Part shown: one piece after another, positions 17,519 through 25,738 of the stretch | Layout of the letters: every line of letters starts with the position of its first letter | Numbering within the stretch: the first letter of the stretch is position 1 | NCBI GenBank assembly: GCA_903925285.1 | Contig: CAIYET010000536.1 | Location: forward strand, 1 to 51,092 | Direction of reading: 5' to 3' | Length of the DNA stretch: 51,092 nt | Source: Candidatus Hydrogenedentota bacterium | Lineage (GTDB): Bacteria; Hydrogenedentota; Hydrogenedentia; Hydrogenedentales; SLHB01 | Translations under genes and position numbers: made by a program | The notes under the pieces: generated by a model | What the model saw: the letters and a program-made list of their open reading frames with translations, nothing else | What the model was told of the DNA's origin: nothing | The model's database searches: none

Positions 17519-18712
17519 ATGGCGAAGGCAAAGTATGCGCGGACAAAGCCGCACGTAAACGTAGGCACGATTGGCCACGTGGACCACGGCAAAACGACCT
17601 TGACGAGCGCGATCACGATGGCGCTGGCAAAACAGGGCCTTGCTAAAATCATGGCCTTCGATCAGATCGACAAGGCGCCGGAAGAGAAAGAACGTGGAAT
17701 CACGATCGCAATCGCACACGTCGAGTATGAGACCGCAAATCGTCATTACGCGCACGTGGATTGCCCGGGCCATGCGGATTATATCAAGAACATGATCACG
17801 GGCGCGGCCCAGATGGATGGCGCGATCGTGGTGGTTGGCGCGGACGATGGTCCGATGGCGCAGACGCGCGAGCACATTCTGCTGGCCCGTCAGGTGAACG
17901 TGCCGGCTATCGTGGTATATATGAACAAGGTTGACTTGGTCGATGATCCGGAACTGCTGGACTTGGTCGAGTTGGAAGTGCGCGAGTTGCTGACGAAGTA
18001 TGAATTTCCCGGCGACGATATCCCGGTGATTCGGGGTTCGGCGCGCGCGGCGATGGAAGGGCGCGACCCGGAAATCGGCGAGCAGTCGGTATTGAAATTG
18101 ATGGAGGCGGTGGACTCGTATATCCCGACGCCGATGCGCGCGTTGGACAAGCCTTTCCTGATGCCGATCGAGGACGTGTTCACGATCACGGGCCGCGGGA
18201 CGGTGGTAACGGGCGCGATCGCGCAGGGCATTGTGCATGTGGGCGACAAAGTTCAGTTGGTGGGCGTGGCGGAAAAGAGCCGCGACACGGTGGTAACGGG
18301 CGTCGAGATGTTCCGCAAGATGCTCGATGAAGGCCAGGCGGGCGATAACGTTGGGTTGCTGCTGCGCGGTGTCGAGCGCGACGACGTTGTCCGCGGGATG
18401 GTGGTTGCGAAGCCAGGCTCGATCACGCCGCATACGAAGTTCGAGGCGGAAGTGTACGTGCTGACGAAGGAAGAAGGCGGACGTCATACGCCGTTCTTCA
18501 ATGGGTATCGTCCGCAGTTTTACTTCCGTACGACGGATGTGACGGGCAACCTGGATCTTCCGGCGGGCGTCGAGATGGTGATGCCGGGCGACAATGTGAC
18601 GATTACGGGGCAATTGATTACCCCGATCGCGATGAATGAAGAGCTTCGGTTCGCAATCCGCGAAGGCGGGCGGACCGTCGGCGCGGGCGTTGTGTCGAAG
18701 ATTCTCGAGTAA
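17519..18712 (+). CDS. tuf: Elongation factor Tu
   Basis: EF-Tu delivers aminoacyl-tRNA to the ribosome. The 397 aa starting [20 protein letters not shown] have '[10 protein letters not shown]', 'ERGITI', '[13 protein letters not shown]', 'NKVDLVDD' and 'RGSA' in the G domain, then domains II and III. The ATG at 17519 is preceded by GAGGAG; the track's ORF begins 18 codons earlier in the leader. G-domain residues are slightly unusual ('[14 protein letters not shown]' where most bacteria have P after M). It ends 18 bp before rpmG. Confidence 0.97.
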   Translation: MAKAKYARTKPHVNVGTIGHVDHGKTTLTSAITMALAKQGLAKIMAFDQIDKAPEEKERGITIAIAHVEYETANRHYAHVDCPGHADYIKNMITGAAQMDGAIVVVGADDGPMAQTREHILLARQVNVPAIVVYMNKVDLVDDPELLDLVELEVRELLTKYEFPGDDIPVIRGSARAAMEGRDPEIGEQSVLKLMEAVDSYIPTPMRALDKPFLMPIEDVFTITGRGTVVTGAIAQGIVHVGDKVQLVGVAEKSRDTVVTGVEMFRKMLDEGQAGDNVGLLLRGVERDDVVRGMVVAKPGSITPHTKFEAEVYVLTKEEGGRHTPFFNGYRPQFYFRTTDVTGNLDLPAGVEMVMPGDNVTITGQLITPIAMNEELRFAIREGGRTVGAGVVSKILE

Positions 18713-18730
18713 CATGGAAACGGTGGACCG

Positions 18731-18880
18731 ATGAGAGAGCAGATTACGTTGCAATGTCAGGAATGTAAGCGCCGCAATTATACGGGTACGCGCGACAAGC
18801 GCAAAAAGACCGAGCGGCTTGAAATGAAGAAGTTTTGCCGGTTCGACCGGAAACATACGGTGCACCGGGAGATAAAATAG
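18731..18880 (+). CDS. rpmG: 50S ribosomal protein L33
   Basis: A 49-aa protein missed by the ORF track. It has the zinc-ribbon type L33 pattern: 'MREQITLQCQECKRRNY', 'KTERLEMKKFC', and the end 'RKHTVHREIK'. The conserved position between tuf, tRNA-Trp and secE supports the call. Confidence 0.95.
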   Translation: MREQITLQCQECKRRNYTGTRDKRKKTERLEMKKFCRFDRKHTVHREIK

Positions 18881-18915
18881 ACGCATATGTTCGCCGGGAT
18901 GTCCGGCGTTTCTGC

Positions 18916-18991
18916 AGGCCTGTGGCTCAATCGGTAGAGCAGGGGCCTCCAAAGCCCAAGGTTGGGGGTTCGAGTCCCTCCAGGCCTGCCA
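18916..18991 (+). tRNA. tRNA-Trp (anticodon CCA)
   Basis: The acceptor arms AGGCCTG (18916-18922) and CAGGCCT (18981-18987) pair fully. The D arm GCTC..GAGC, the anticodon loop CTCCAAA (anticodon CCA), the T arm with TTCGAGT and the discriminator G followed by encoded CCA are all present. The first anticodon-stem pair is a G-A mismatch. Its place between rpmG and secE is the common bacterial arrangement. Confidence 0.95.
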
Positions 18992-19035
18992 TCTTTGTGT
19001 TGTATTGCGGCTAACCGCAGGGATAGGATTGACGT

Positions 19036-19266
19036 ATGGCGAAACAGATAGTGGCAACCGAAGCCAAGAAGACGGTGCCTGCACGGATCAAGGAGTTCTA
19101 TCAGGACGTCATGACGGAGATGACCAAGGTAACTTGGCCGTCCGTTGAAGAATTGAAGACGTCCACGTCGGTGGTGTTAATGTTGCTCGCCGTGGTGGCG
19201 GCCATCGTCTATGCGTACGACTTTGTATTCCAGATCTTGGTGTTTGGCTTGTTCAAGCTGGTGTAA
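19036..19266 (+). CDS. secE: Preprotein translocase subunit SecE
   Basis: A 76-aa single-span SecE. The cytoplasmic amphipathic part 'RIKEFYQDVMTEMTKVTWPSVEELKTST' is the family signature and is followed by one membrane helix ('VVLMLLAVVAAIVYAYDFVFQ'). It clamps SecY in the Sec channel. It precedes nusG by 12 bp. Confidence 0.95.
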   Translation: MAKQIVATEAKKTVPARIKEFYQDVMTEMTKVTWPSVEELKTSTSVVLMLLAVVAAIVYAYDFVFQILVFGLFKLV

Positions 19267-19278
19267 GGGAGAACGGAC

Positions 19279-19902
19279 GTGACCGAGGAAACCACCGTGC
19301 AAGATAGTTCGGTGTTAGAGACCGCGCCCGACGATCCGCTCGAGCCTGTGGATGATGGTATCAAGCGGCGGTGGTATGCGATCCACGCGCATTCGGGCCA
19401 GGAAGGCAATGTCCGCAAGAATCTCTTGATGATGGCGGAACAGGCGGGTATCCTGAACCTGATCGCCAACGTGCTCGTCCCGATGGAAGAAGTCGCCGAG
19501 ATCAAGTCGGGCCAAAAGAAGGTATCGAAGCGGAAATTTTTCCCTGGTTATGTTTTGGTTCACTTGCCGGAGCATCCGGAACGGCACGCCGAGTTGTGGC
19601 ATCTGATCAAGGATGTGCCGGGTGTGACGGGTTTCATCGGTTCGAGGACGGTTCCGGTTCCGCTCGAGGATGCTGAGGTGAATGCTATCCTCGAGGAGTT
19701 GCGGGGCGAACGCGAGCGTCCGAAGCTGAAGGTCAAGTTCGAGCATGGCGAACGCGTGAAGATAATCGATGGTCCATTCGCGAATTTCCTGGGCAGCATC
19801 GACGAGATGAACCAGGAACGCGGTAAACTCAAGATAATGGTCGAGATATTCGAGCGCCTGACCAGCGTGGAAGTGGAATTCTGGCAGGTAGAGAAGGTGT
19901 AA
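19279..19902 (+). CDS. nusG: Transcription termination/antitermination protein NusG
   Basis: 207 aa: an acidic N-terminal extension of ~28 residues, the NGN domain ('[19 protein letters not shown]', '[11 protein letters not shown]', 'PGVTGFIGS') and a C-terminal KOW domain ('[19 protein letters not shown]', '[11 protein letters not shown]'). It links RNA polymerase to Rho or the ribosome. Start is GTG at 19279 with AAGGGAG upstream. Typical bacterial NusG is ~180 aa, so the acidic N-terminus is extra. Confidence 0.97.
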   Translation: MTEETTVQDSSVLETAPDDPLEPVDDGIKRRWYAIHAHSGQEGNVRKNLLMMAEQAGILNLIANVLVPMEEVAEIKSGQKKVSKRKFFPGYVLVHLPEHPERHAELWHLIKDVPGVTGFIGSRTVPVPLEDAEVNAILEELRGERERPKLKVKFEHGERVKIIDGPFANFLGSIDEMNQERGKLKIMVEIFERLTSVEVEFWQVEKV

Positions 19903-19918
19903 CAGGGAGAGTCTATCG

Positions 19919-20353
19919 ATGGCCCCGAGAAGAAAGAAATTGACCGCGAAAGTGAAGTTGCAGTGCCCCGCCGGGGCTGCAACGCCGGCTCCGCCGGTGG
20001 GTCCCGCGTTGGGCCAGCACGGCGTGAATATCATGGATTTCTGTCGGCAGTTCAATGAACGGACGAAAGACCAGCAGGGTCTGATCATTCCGGTCGTCGT
20101 ATCGGTTTACGAGGACAGGAGCATCTCGTTCATTACGAAGACGCCGCCTGCTCCGGTGCTGCTCAAGCGGGCCGCGAAGTTGGCGAAGGCGTCTGGCGAA
20201 CCGAACAAGACGAAGGTCGGATCGGTTACGAAGGAGCAGGTGCGGGAAATCGCGGTGTGGAAGATGCCGGACCTGAACGCCGCGAGCGTCGAAGCGGCGA
20301 TGAGCATGGTTGAAGGCACGGCCCGCAGCATGGGAATCACGATCCAGGGATAG
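19919..20353 (+). CDS. rplK: 50S ribosomal protein L11
   Basis: 144 aa with the canonical '[32 protein letters not shown]' N-terminal domain and '[24 protein letters not shown]' C-terminal RNA-binding domain. It forms the GTPase-associated region with 23S rRNA. A ~100-bp gap to rplA contains a candidate promoter and hairpin. Confidence 0.97.
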   Translation: MAPRRKKLTAKVKLQCPAGAATPAPPVGPALGQHGVNIMDFCRQFNERTKDQQGLIIPVVVSVYEDRSISFITKTPPAPVLLKRAAKLAKASGEPNKTKVGSVTKEQVREIAVWKMPDLNAASVEAAMSMVEGTARSMGITIQG

Positions 20354-20364
20354 ACCGGCGGACG

Positions 20365-20430
20365 TTGTTTTTTTGTTAAGTGTTTTTGTATAATTGGTTG
20401 AACAACAGTGGGAGGGTCGTATTACGACCC
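20365..20430 (+). promoter_or_regulatory. Candidate internal promoter and leader hairpin before rplA
   Basis: TTGTTT (20365-20370), an 18-bp spacer and a perfect TATAAT (20389-20394) form a plausible promoter in an unusually T-rich gap. Just downstream, GGGTCGT (20414-20420) and ACGACCC (20424-20430) form a 7-bp stem with a 3-nt loop, 25 nt before the rplA ATG. L1 commonly represses its own operon by binding an mRNA hairpin, so this may be such a site; that is inference. Confidence 0.5.
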
Positions 20431-20455
20431 GATCGAACCACGGGAGATTGCGACA

Positions 20456-21169
20456 ATGCCCCAAAGTAAGCGTATGAAGGCCCTCCAGGCCAAGGTCGAC
20501 CCCGGCCGCACGTACACCTTATCCGAAGCCACGGCATTCGTTAAAGAAAATGCCACGGCAAAATTCGATGAAACAATCGAACTGGCGTTCTTTCTCGGCG
20601 TCGACCCGCGCCACGCGGAACAAATGGTCCGCGGCGCGGTTTCGCTGCCTCACGGGACGGGCAAGAAGATCCGCATCGTCGTTTTCTGCAAGCAGGATGC
20701 GCAACAGGCTGCCGCGCGCGAGGCGGGCGCGGATGAAGTCGGCGCGGAAGAGCTTGTGAAAAGAGTTCAGGAAGGCTGGACCGATTTCGACGCGGCGGTT
20801 GCTTCGCCGGACATGATGGGCCAGATCGGGCGGTTGGGCAAAATTCTCGGTCCGCGCGGTTTGATGCCCAGCCCGAAGGCGGGCACCGTTACGCAGAACG
20901 TGGGCCAGGCCGTCGAGGAAATCAAGAAGGGCCGTATCGAATTCCGTGTCGACAAGAACGCGAATATCCACGTTCCGGTTGGCAAGGCGTCGTTCGGCGT
21001 GGAGCAGATTCAGGAAAATGCCACCGCGATCATCGAAGCGATCGTCAAGGCGAAGCCGTCCGCTTGCAAAGGCACGTACCTCAAGACTTGCGCGATGAGC
21101 AGCACGATGGGGCCGGGCTTCAAGCTGGATCCCGCCGTATTGACGGCGCAGCATCGCGGCGGCGCATAA
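20456..21169 (+). CDS. rplA: 50S ribosomal protein L1
   Basis: 237 aa starting [11 protein letters not shown], with GGGAG before the ATG; the track start lies in the leader hairpin region. The L1 motifs 'YTLSEA', '[34 protein letters not shown]', '[16 protein letters not shown]' and '[14 protein letters not shown]' are in order. It is followed 51 bp later by metK, not by rplJ and rplL as in most bacteria. Confidence 0.97.
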   Translation: MPQSKRMKALQAKVDPGRTYTLSEATAFVKENATAKFDETIELAFFLGVDPRHAEQMVRGAVSLPHGTGKKIRIVVFCKQDAQQAAAREAGADEVGAEELVKRVQEGWTDFDAAVASPDMMGQIGRLGKILGPRGLMPSPKAGTVTQNVGQAVEEIKKGRIEFRVDKNANIHVPVGKASFGVEQIQENATAIIEAIVKAKPSACKGTYLKTCAMSSTMGPGFKLDPAVLTAQHRGGA

Positions 21170-21220
21170 CAGGCCATCGACGCCGACGGTGTGCAACGCC
21201 TCGGCCCAGAGGAGCGATGT

Positions 21221-22381
21221 ATGAGTAAAGGCATTCTTTTCACTTCGGAATCGGTCACGGAAGGGCACCCGGACAAGCTGGCCGATTACATCTCGGACTC
21301 GGTGCTCGACGCGATGCTCGAGCAGGACGCGTTTAGCCGCGTGGCGTGCGAGACGCTCGTGACGACGGGCCTGTGCGTGGTTGCCGGCGAAATTACGACG
21401 AAGGCGGTCGTAAGCGTAGCCGACGTGGCGCGCAAGGCCATTTCCGAGATCGGCTATAACGGCGGCGACAGCGGTTTCGACGCCAAGCGTTGCGCCGTCA
21501 TGGTCACGCTGGACAAGCAGTCGCCCGATATCTCGCAGGGCGTCACGGTGACGTCGTCGCGCGAACAGGGCGCGGGCGATCAGGGCATGATGTTTGGCTA
21601 TGCATGCGACGAGACGCCGGAACTGATGCCGGTGCCGATTTGGCTCGCGCACAAGCTTGGCCTGCAACTCTCGAAGTTGCGCAAGAGCAAGAAGCTCGAC
21701 TGGCTCCAGCCCGACGGCAAGTCGCAGGTCACCGTCGAGTATGTGGACGACAGGCCGGTCCGCATCGATACCATCGTCATCTCGAACCAGCATGGCGAGA
21801 AGGTTTCACAGAAGGAGATCCGCAAGGAGATCATCGAGAAGGCGTGCCTGCCCGTTCTTCCGAAGAAATATGTGAAGGGCGAAATCAAGTTCCATATCAA
21901 TCCGACGGGGCGCTTTTTCGTCGGCGGTCCGTGCGGCGATACCGGCCTGACGGGACGCAAGATTATCGTCGATACGTACGGCGGCATGGGACGCCACGGC
22001 GGCGGTGCGTTCAGCGGCAAGGATCCGTCGAAAGTCGACCGTTCCGCGGCCTACATGGCGCGCTACATTGCTAAGAATGTCGTCGCTGCGAAGCTGGCTT
22101 CGCGTTGCGAAGTGCAGTTGGCCTATGCAATCGGCGTTGCGAAACCCGTCTCGATTAACGTCACAACGTTCGGTACGTGCAAAATCGCCGAAGAAAAACT
22201 CGGCAAAATCCTCATGGACCAATTCGATTGCCGGCCCGCCGCGATCATCAAACTGCTCGATCTGCGCAAGCCCATCTTCCGCAAGACGACCAACTATGGC
22301 CACTTCGGACGCGAGAATGAAGGGTTCCGTTGGGAAATGACGGACCAAGTGGACATGCTGCGCAAGAAGGCCGGTTTGTAA
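21221..22381 (+). CDS. metK: S-adenosylmethionine synthetase
   Basis: MetK makes S-adenosylmethionine from methionine and ATP. The 386 aa have '[25 protein letters not shown]', '[21 protein letters not shown]', '[20 protein letters not shown]' and '[20 protein letters not shown]'. The ATG at 21221 follows GAGGAG; the longer track start is not needed. It appears to read through from rplA and ends in a strong terminator. No SAM riboswitch-like structure is evident upstream. Confidence 0.97.
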   Translation: MSKGILFTSESVTEGHPDKLADYISDSVLDAMLEQDAFSRVACETLVTTGLCVVAGEITTKAVVSVADVARKAISEIGYNGGDSGFDAKRCAVMVTLDKQSPDISQGVTVTSSREQGAGDQGMMFGYACDETPELMPVPIWLAHKLGLQLSKLRKSKKLDWLQPDGKSQVTVEYVDDRPVRIDTIVISNQHGEKVSQKEIRKEIIEKACLPVLPKKYVKGEIKFHINPTGRFFVGGPCGDTGLTGRKIIVDTYGGMGRHGGGAFSGKDPSKVDRSAAYMARYIAKNVVAAKLASRCEVQLAYAIGVAKPVSINVTTFGTCKIAEEKLGKILMDQFDCRPAAIIKLLDLRKPIFRKTTNYGHFGRENEGFRWEMTDQVDMLRKKAGL

Positions 22382-22408
22382 CTGCTACACCGAATTCGTA
22401 TCCTGTAA

Positions 22409-22442
22409 CGCGCCCGGAAAACCGGGCGCGTTCGTGTTTTTT
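22409..22442 (+). terminator. Rho-independent terminator after metK
   Basis: CGCGCCCGG (22409-22417) pairs with CCGGGCGCG (22422-22430), with an AAAA loop, followed by TTCGTGTTTTTT. It closes the translation-gene block. Confidence 0.9.
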
Positions 22443-22459
22443 GAGGAAGGAGTACTCGA

Positions 22460-22612
22460 ATGAAAGTCCAGGATTTTGCGCATCAAGTCTCTTCGCGTAC
22501 GCTGGCGCTGCTCGAGGAGACGCAGCATTATAAGGTGCCGGACGACCTTCGCAAAAGCGTCCTCGCCAAGATCCAGAGCGAGGTCGACGAACTTATCAAG
22601 AAAGCGTCGTAA
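22460..22612 (+). CDS. Small 50-aa protein of unknown function upstream of addB
   Basis: This 50-codon frame (MKVQDFAHQVSSRTLALLEE..) is too short for the ORF track but has a very strong ribosome-binding site (AGGAAGGAG, ~8 nt before ATG) and ends 9 bp before addB. It is predicted helical and charged, with no Cys or membrane segment. I do not recognise it. Its position suggests it belongs to the addBA operon, perhaps as an accessory or leader peptide. Confidence 0.65.
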   Translation: MKVQDFAHQVSSRTLALLEETQHYKVPDDLRKSVLAKIQSEVDELIKKAS

Positions 22613-22621
22613 ACCGGTCTC

Positions 22622-25600
22622 ATGGCCGATGTCTTCTTGATCGCCGGCCCCCTGGGTTCCGGGCGAGTCGCGCGCATCGATGGTCTGCTGCGCGAGGCGT
22701 GGGGCCATGCGTGGCTGCTGGTCCCGACGCGGCAATACGCGTCGCGCCGTATCGAGCGGCTGCTGCTCGAAAGCGATCTCGGTGGCGCGTGGGGACGTCC
22801 CGTTTCGACCATGGAGGACTTCGTCGTAACGTTGTTACGCGCCGAAGGTCTCGATCCCGTCCGGCTCGACGATTTCGAGCGGCGCATGCTGCTCAAACGG
22901 GTCATCGAGCGTTTGGAGTCCGAGGGCGCACTCGAATTGCTCGGTCCGGCGGCGCGAACGAATGGCTTTGCCACGCACATCCTGCGGACGATTACACAAC
23001 TGAAGCAGGCCGCCATCGAACCGGTCGTCTTCGCGGAACGTATCGTGCGACGCCAACATGCGGCGTCCATCCATGGCGTTGTGGCGGCGGTCTATGCGGG
23101 CTATCAGGACGCCCTGCGCGACGTCGGCGTGTACGATTTGCCGGGCCTTTTCTGGGAAGCGGATCTGGTCGCACAAGCGAAATGCCCCGCCGCGCTCGAC
23201 GGAATCGATACGCTGCTCTTGGATGGGTTCGACGATTTCACGCCGTCCGAATTTCGTTTGCTCGCGTCCATCGAAAAGCACGTGGCCCGGCTTGTCTTCG
23301 GCGTCGATTACGATGCGGATCCCGACCGCCGCGATCTGTTTGCGTTGCCGTATCGCACGATCCAGGCGCTCCAGAAACGGTTCGCGATGCGGACCGAGAC
23401 CTATGAGACGGACGCGCCTCGAACGTGCATCGAATTCGCGTCTCGGCATTTCATGCATCGCGGCAAGCCCCCGGCGTCGTCGGATCTTGTACGCGATGTT
23501 GGCTTCTGGATCTGTTCGGATTTCACGCAAGAAATGGAGGCCGTCGCGCGCCGCGTTAAGACGCTGCTGCTCGAGGGCGTGCCTGCGGACGCGATCGCCG
23601 TCGTCTATCCGGACCTCAGGCAGGCCGCCCCGTCCGTTTGCATGGTCTTCGCAGAGTTCGGCGTGCCGATACGGCTCATTCATCCGCCCGCGTTATGGTC
23701 GAGCGCCGTAAGCGGTTTCTTGCTCGCGTTGCTCGAGGCGCTCGATGCCTGGAACCACAACGCGGTGCTCGATGTGCTCATGTCGCCATGGTTCCTCGGC
23801 GGCACGTCCGAATCCGATTCGTTCGCACGGCTCGCTGCGAAGGCACAGGTGGTTGCGGGACGTTCCGAATGGTTCCAAGGCATCGAGCGCCTGCTCGCGC
23901 GTATCGAGGCTAAGAAAGGCGACGATATTGCGCGCCTGATCGATAGCGTACCGAACGCCGAAGCGTGCCTGCGACTGCTGCAAACACGGCTCGTAAAATT
24001 GGGGAGCCTCGCCGATTGCGCGCCGGAACGCGATCCGCCCGCAGCATGGCCCGCATGGCTCGACGCCATGATCGACGAATTGAATATTGCGGAAACTGTC
24101 GAGCGCCATCCGGTCAAGGCCATTCGCGATTCCGAGCGCGCGGCGCTCGCCACGTTGCGCGACCTCTTGGGCCGCTGGGCCGCATGGGCGATGTCCGACG
24201 AACGCCCGCAGACGCGCGCCGATTTCGTGGCGGCGTTGCGCCACGCGCTCCAACAGACGCCGTTCCCGGCGCCGGGCGCGGGTAGCGGCGTGGCCGTGCT
24301 CGATCTCGCTTCGCTTCGCGGACTGCAATTCGATTACGTGTTCCTGGCCGGCGCGAACGAAGGCGATATCCCTTCGCCGCCCCCGGCCAACGCGGTCTAC
24401 TCGGAACAGGACGTTTCCGAACTCGCCGAGCATGGCGTCGAAATCGAGGGACGGCGCGTGCATGCCGAACGCGAGGCGCTGTTGTTCCATCGCGTTTTCG
24501 GCGCCGCGCGCAAACATCTGAACATTTCCTGGCGCATCTATGCGCGGGGCGGTAAGGAGCAGTCCCCAAGCCCGTACGCCGACGAAGTGCGCGCGTTGTT
24601 GGAGCCTGTGATCGGACCGCCGGTTGCGCGGGACCGTTTTGTGCCGGACGCCGGCGAAGTTGCGTCGTGGCGCGATATCTGCAACTTGGCGAACAACGGC
24701 GCGTCCGCGGTGAAGTCTGTAGTCGCACGCCGTTTTCCGCGAATAGAAGCGGGCGCACGAATCGAGCGCGCACGGCTCGATACGACGCCGTTCGGCGCGT
24801 ATGACGGCGTCTTGAACCATATCGGCATCGCCGAACGCTACGGATCGAACCATATTTTCAGCGTTGCGCAATTGGAGACGTACGCGGATTGCCCGTTCCG
24901 ATTTTTCGTCGAACGTATCCTCGACATCGAGGAGTCCGAACTTCCCGAAGCGGAATTCGATCCGCGCGTGCGCGGTCAGATCATGCACAAGGCGCTCGAA
25001 TCCCTGCATCGCAGATACCTCGGACGCGCGGTTTCCGAATGGCCCGAAGATGAGTTGCGCGAAGCCGTCCGCCGTTCGGTGAGCGAAGCGTTCGAGCAAT
25101 TGGCGTGGCATAGCGTCACGGCGCCGCGTGGGGTGATGAACGTCGAGCGCGAACGCCTCTGCGCGCTCCTCGACCGCTACCTGCGCATCGAACGCGAGCG
25201 CGGCGAGATCGAATGGAAGCCAAGCCATCTCGAAGTCGCGTTCGGCGGCGTGCGTGATTCGGACGATCCTATCAGTAACGCTGAACCGTATCTGCTGCAC
25301 GTGAATGAACAGGAGACTGTTCGTTTCGCAGGGCGTATCGACCGGATTGATCGGTGCGGGAACGATGCACGTATTATCGACTACAAGAGTTCGTTGCCGT
25401 CGCCGGATTTCAAAACAGGCCGGTCGATGCAGTTGGCGGTGTACGCGATGGCGCTCGAAGAGTTCCTTGCGCCTGGCGCGGTCTGTTCCGAGGCGTATTT
25501 CCTGCCTGTCGGAAGAAAGGACCGCAAGGAGGCGTTGGGCCGCAACAAGAAAACGGATGAGTGGCCGGCGCGGCGCGCTGCGGTGCTTGAGACGATCGCG

Positions 25601-25738
25601 CGATGCGTCGCGGGCATTCGCGAAGGTCGTTTCCCGCCGACGCCCGCCGACCGCAAGAAAGTCTGCCAGTATTGTCGGAACCGGCGTGCGTGCCGCCACG
25701 AGACGAGCCGTATCGAGCGCAAGGAGGCCACGCCATGA
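22622..25738 (+). CDS. addB: AddB-like subunit of an ATP-dependent exonuclease
   Basis: The 1,038-aa protein has the AddB layout: an N-terminal region with a P-loop-like 'AGPLGSGRVAR' (the Walker A lysine is replaced by Arg), UvrD-like helicase-type middle domains ('VPTRQYASRR', 'LLLDGFDDFTPSE', 'VYPDLRQA', 'FLAGANEGDIPS'), and a C-terminal PD-(D/E)XK nuclease ('RGQIMHKALESLH' ~783, 'RIIDYKSS' ~918). Cysteines in 'YADCPFRFF' (~759) and 'CQYCRNRRACRH' (~1015-1024) match the iron-sulphur-cluster pattern of AddB nucleases. With AddA it processes double-strand breaks for recombination. It ends in ATGA overlapping addA. Confidence 0.9.
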   Translation: MADVFLIAGPLGSGRVARIDGLLREAWGHAWLLVPTRQYASRRIERLLLESDLGGAWGRPVSTMEDFVVTLLRAEGLDPVRLDDFERRMLLKRVIERLESEGALELLGPAARTNGFATHILRTITQLKQAAIEPVVFAERIVRRQHAASIHGVVAAVYAGYQDALRDVGVYDLPGLFWEADLVAQAKCPAALDGIDTLLLDGFDDFTPSEFRLLASIEKHVARLVFGVDYDADPDRRDLFALPYRTIQALQKRFAMRTETYETDAPRTCIEFASRHFMHRGKPPASSDLVRDVGFWICSDFTQEMEAVARRVKTLLLEGVPADAIAVVYPDLRQAAPSVCMVFAEFGVPIRLIHPPALWSSAVSGFLLALLEALDAWNHNAVLDVLMSPWFLGGTSESDSFARLAAKAQVVAGRSEWFQGIERLLARIEAKKGDDIARLIDSVPNAEACLRLLQTRLVKLGSLADCAPERDPPAAWPAWLDAMIDELNIAETVERHPVKAIRDSERAALATLRDLLGRWAAWAMSDERPQTRADFVAALRHALQQTPFPAPGAGSGVAVLDLASLRGLQFDYVFLAGANEGDIPSPPPANAVYSEQDVSELAEHGVEIEGRRVHAEREALLFHRVFGAARKHLNISWRIYARGGKEQSPSPYADEVRALLEPVIGPPVARDRFVPDAGEVASWRDICNLANNGASAVKSVVARRFPRIEAGARIERARLDTTPFGAYDGVLNHIGIAERYGSNHIFSVAQLETYADCPFRFFVERILDIEESELPEAEFDPRVRGQIMHKALESLHRRYLGRAVSEWPEDELREAVRRSVSEAFEQLAWHSVTAPRGVMNVERERLCALLDRYLRIERERGEIEWKPSHLEVAFGGVRDSDDPISNAEPYLLHVNEQETVRFAGRIDRIDRCGNDARIIDYKSSLPSPDFKTGRSMQLAVYAMALEEFLAPGAVCSEAYFLPVGRKDRKEALGRNKKTDEWPARRAAVLETIARCVAGIREGRFPPTPADRKKVCQYCRNRRACRHETSRIERKEATP

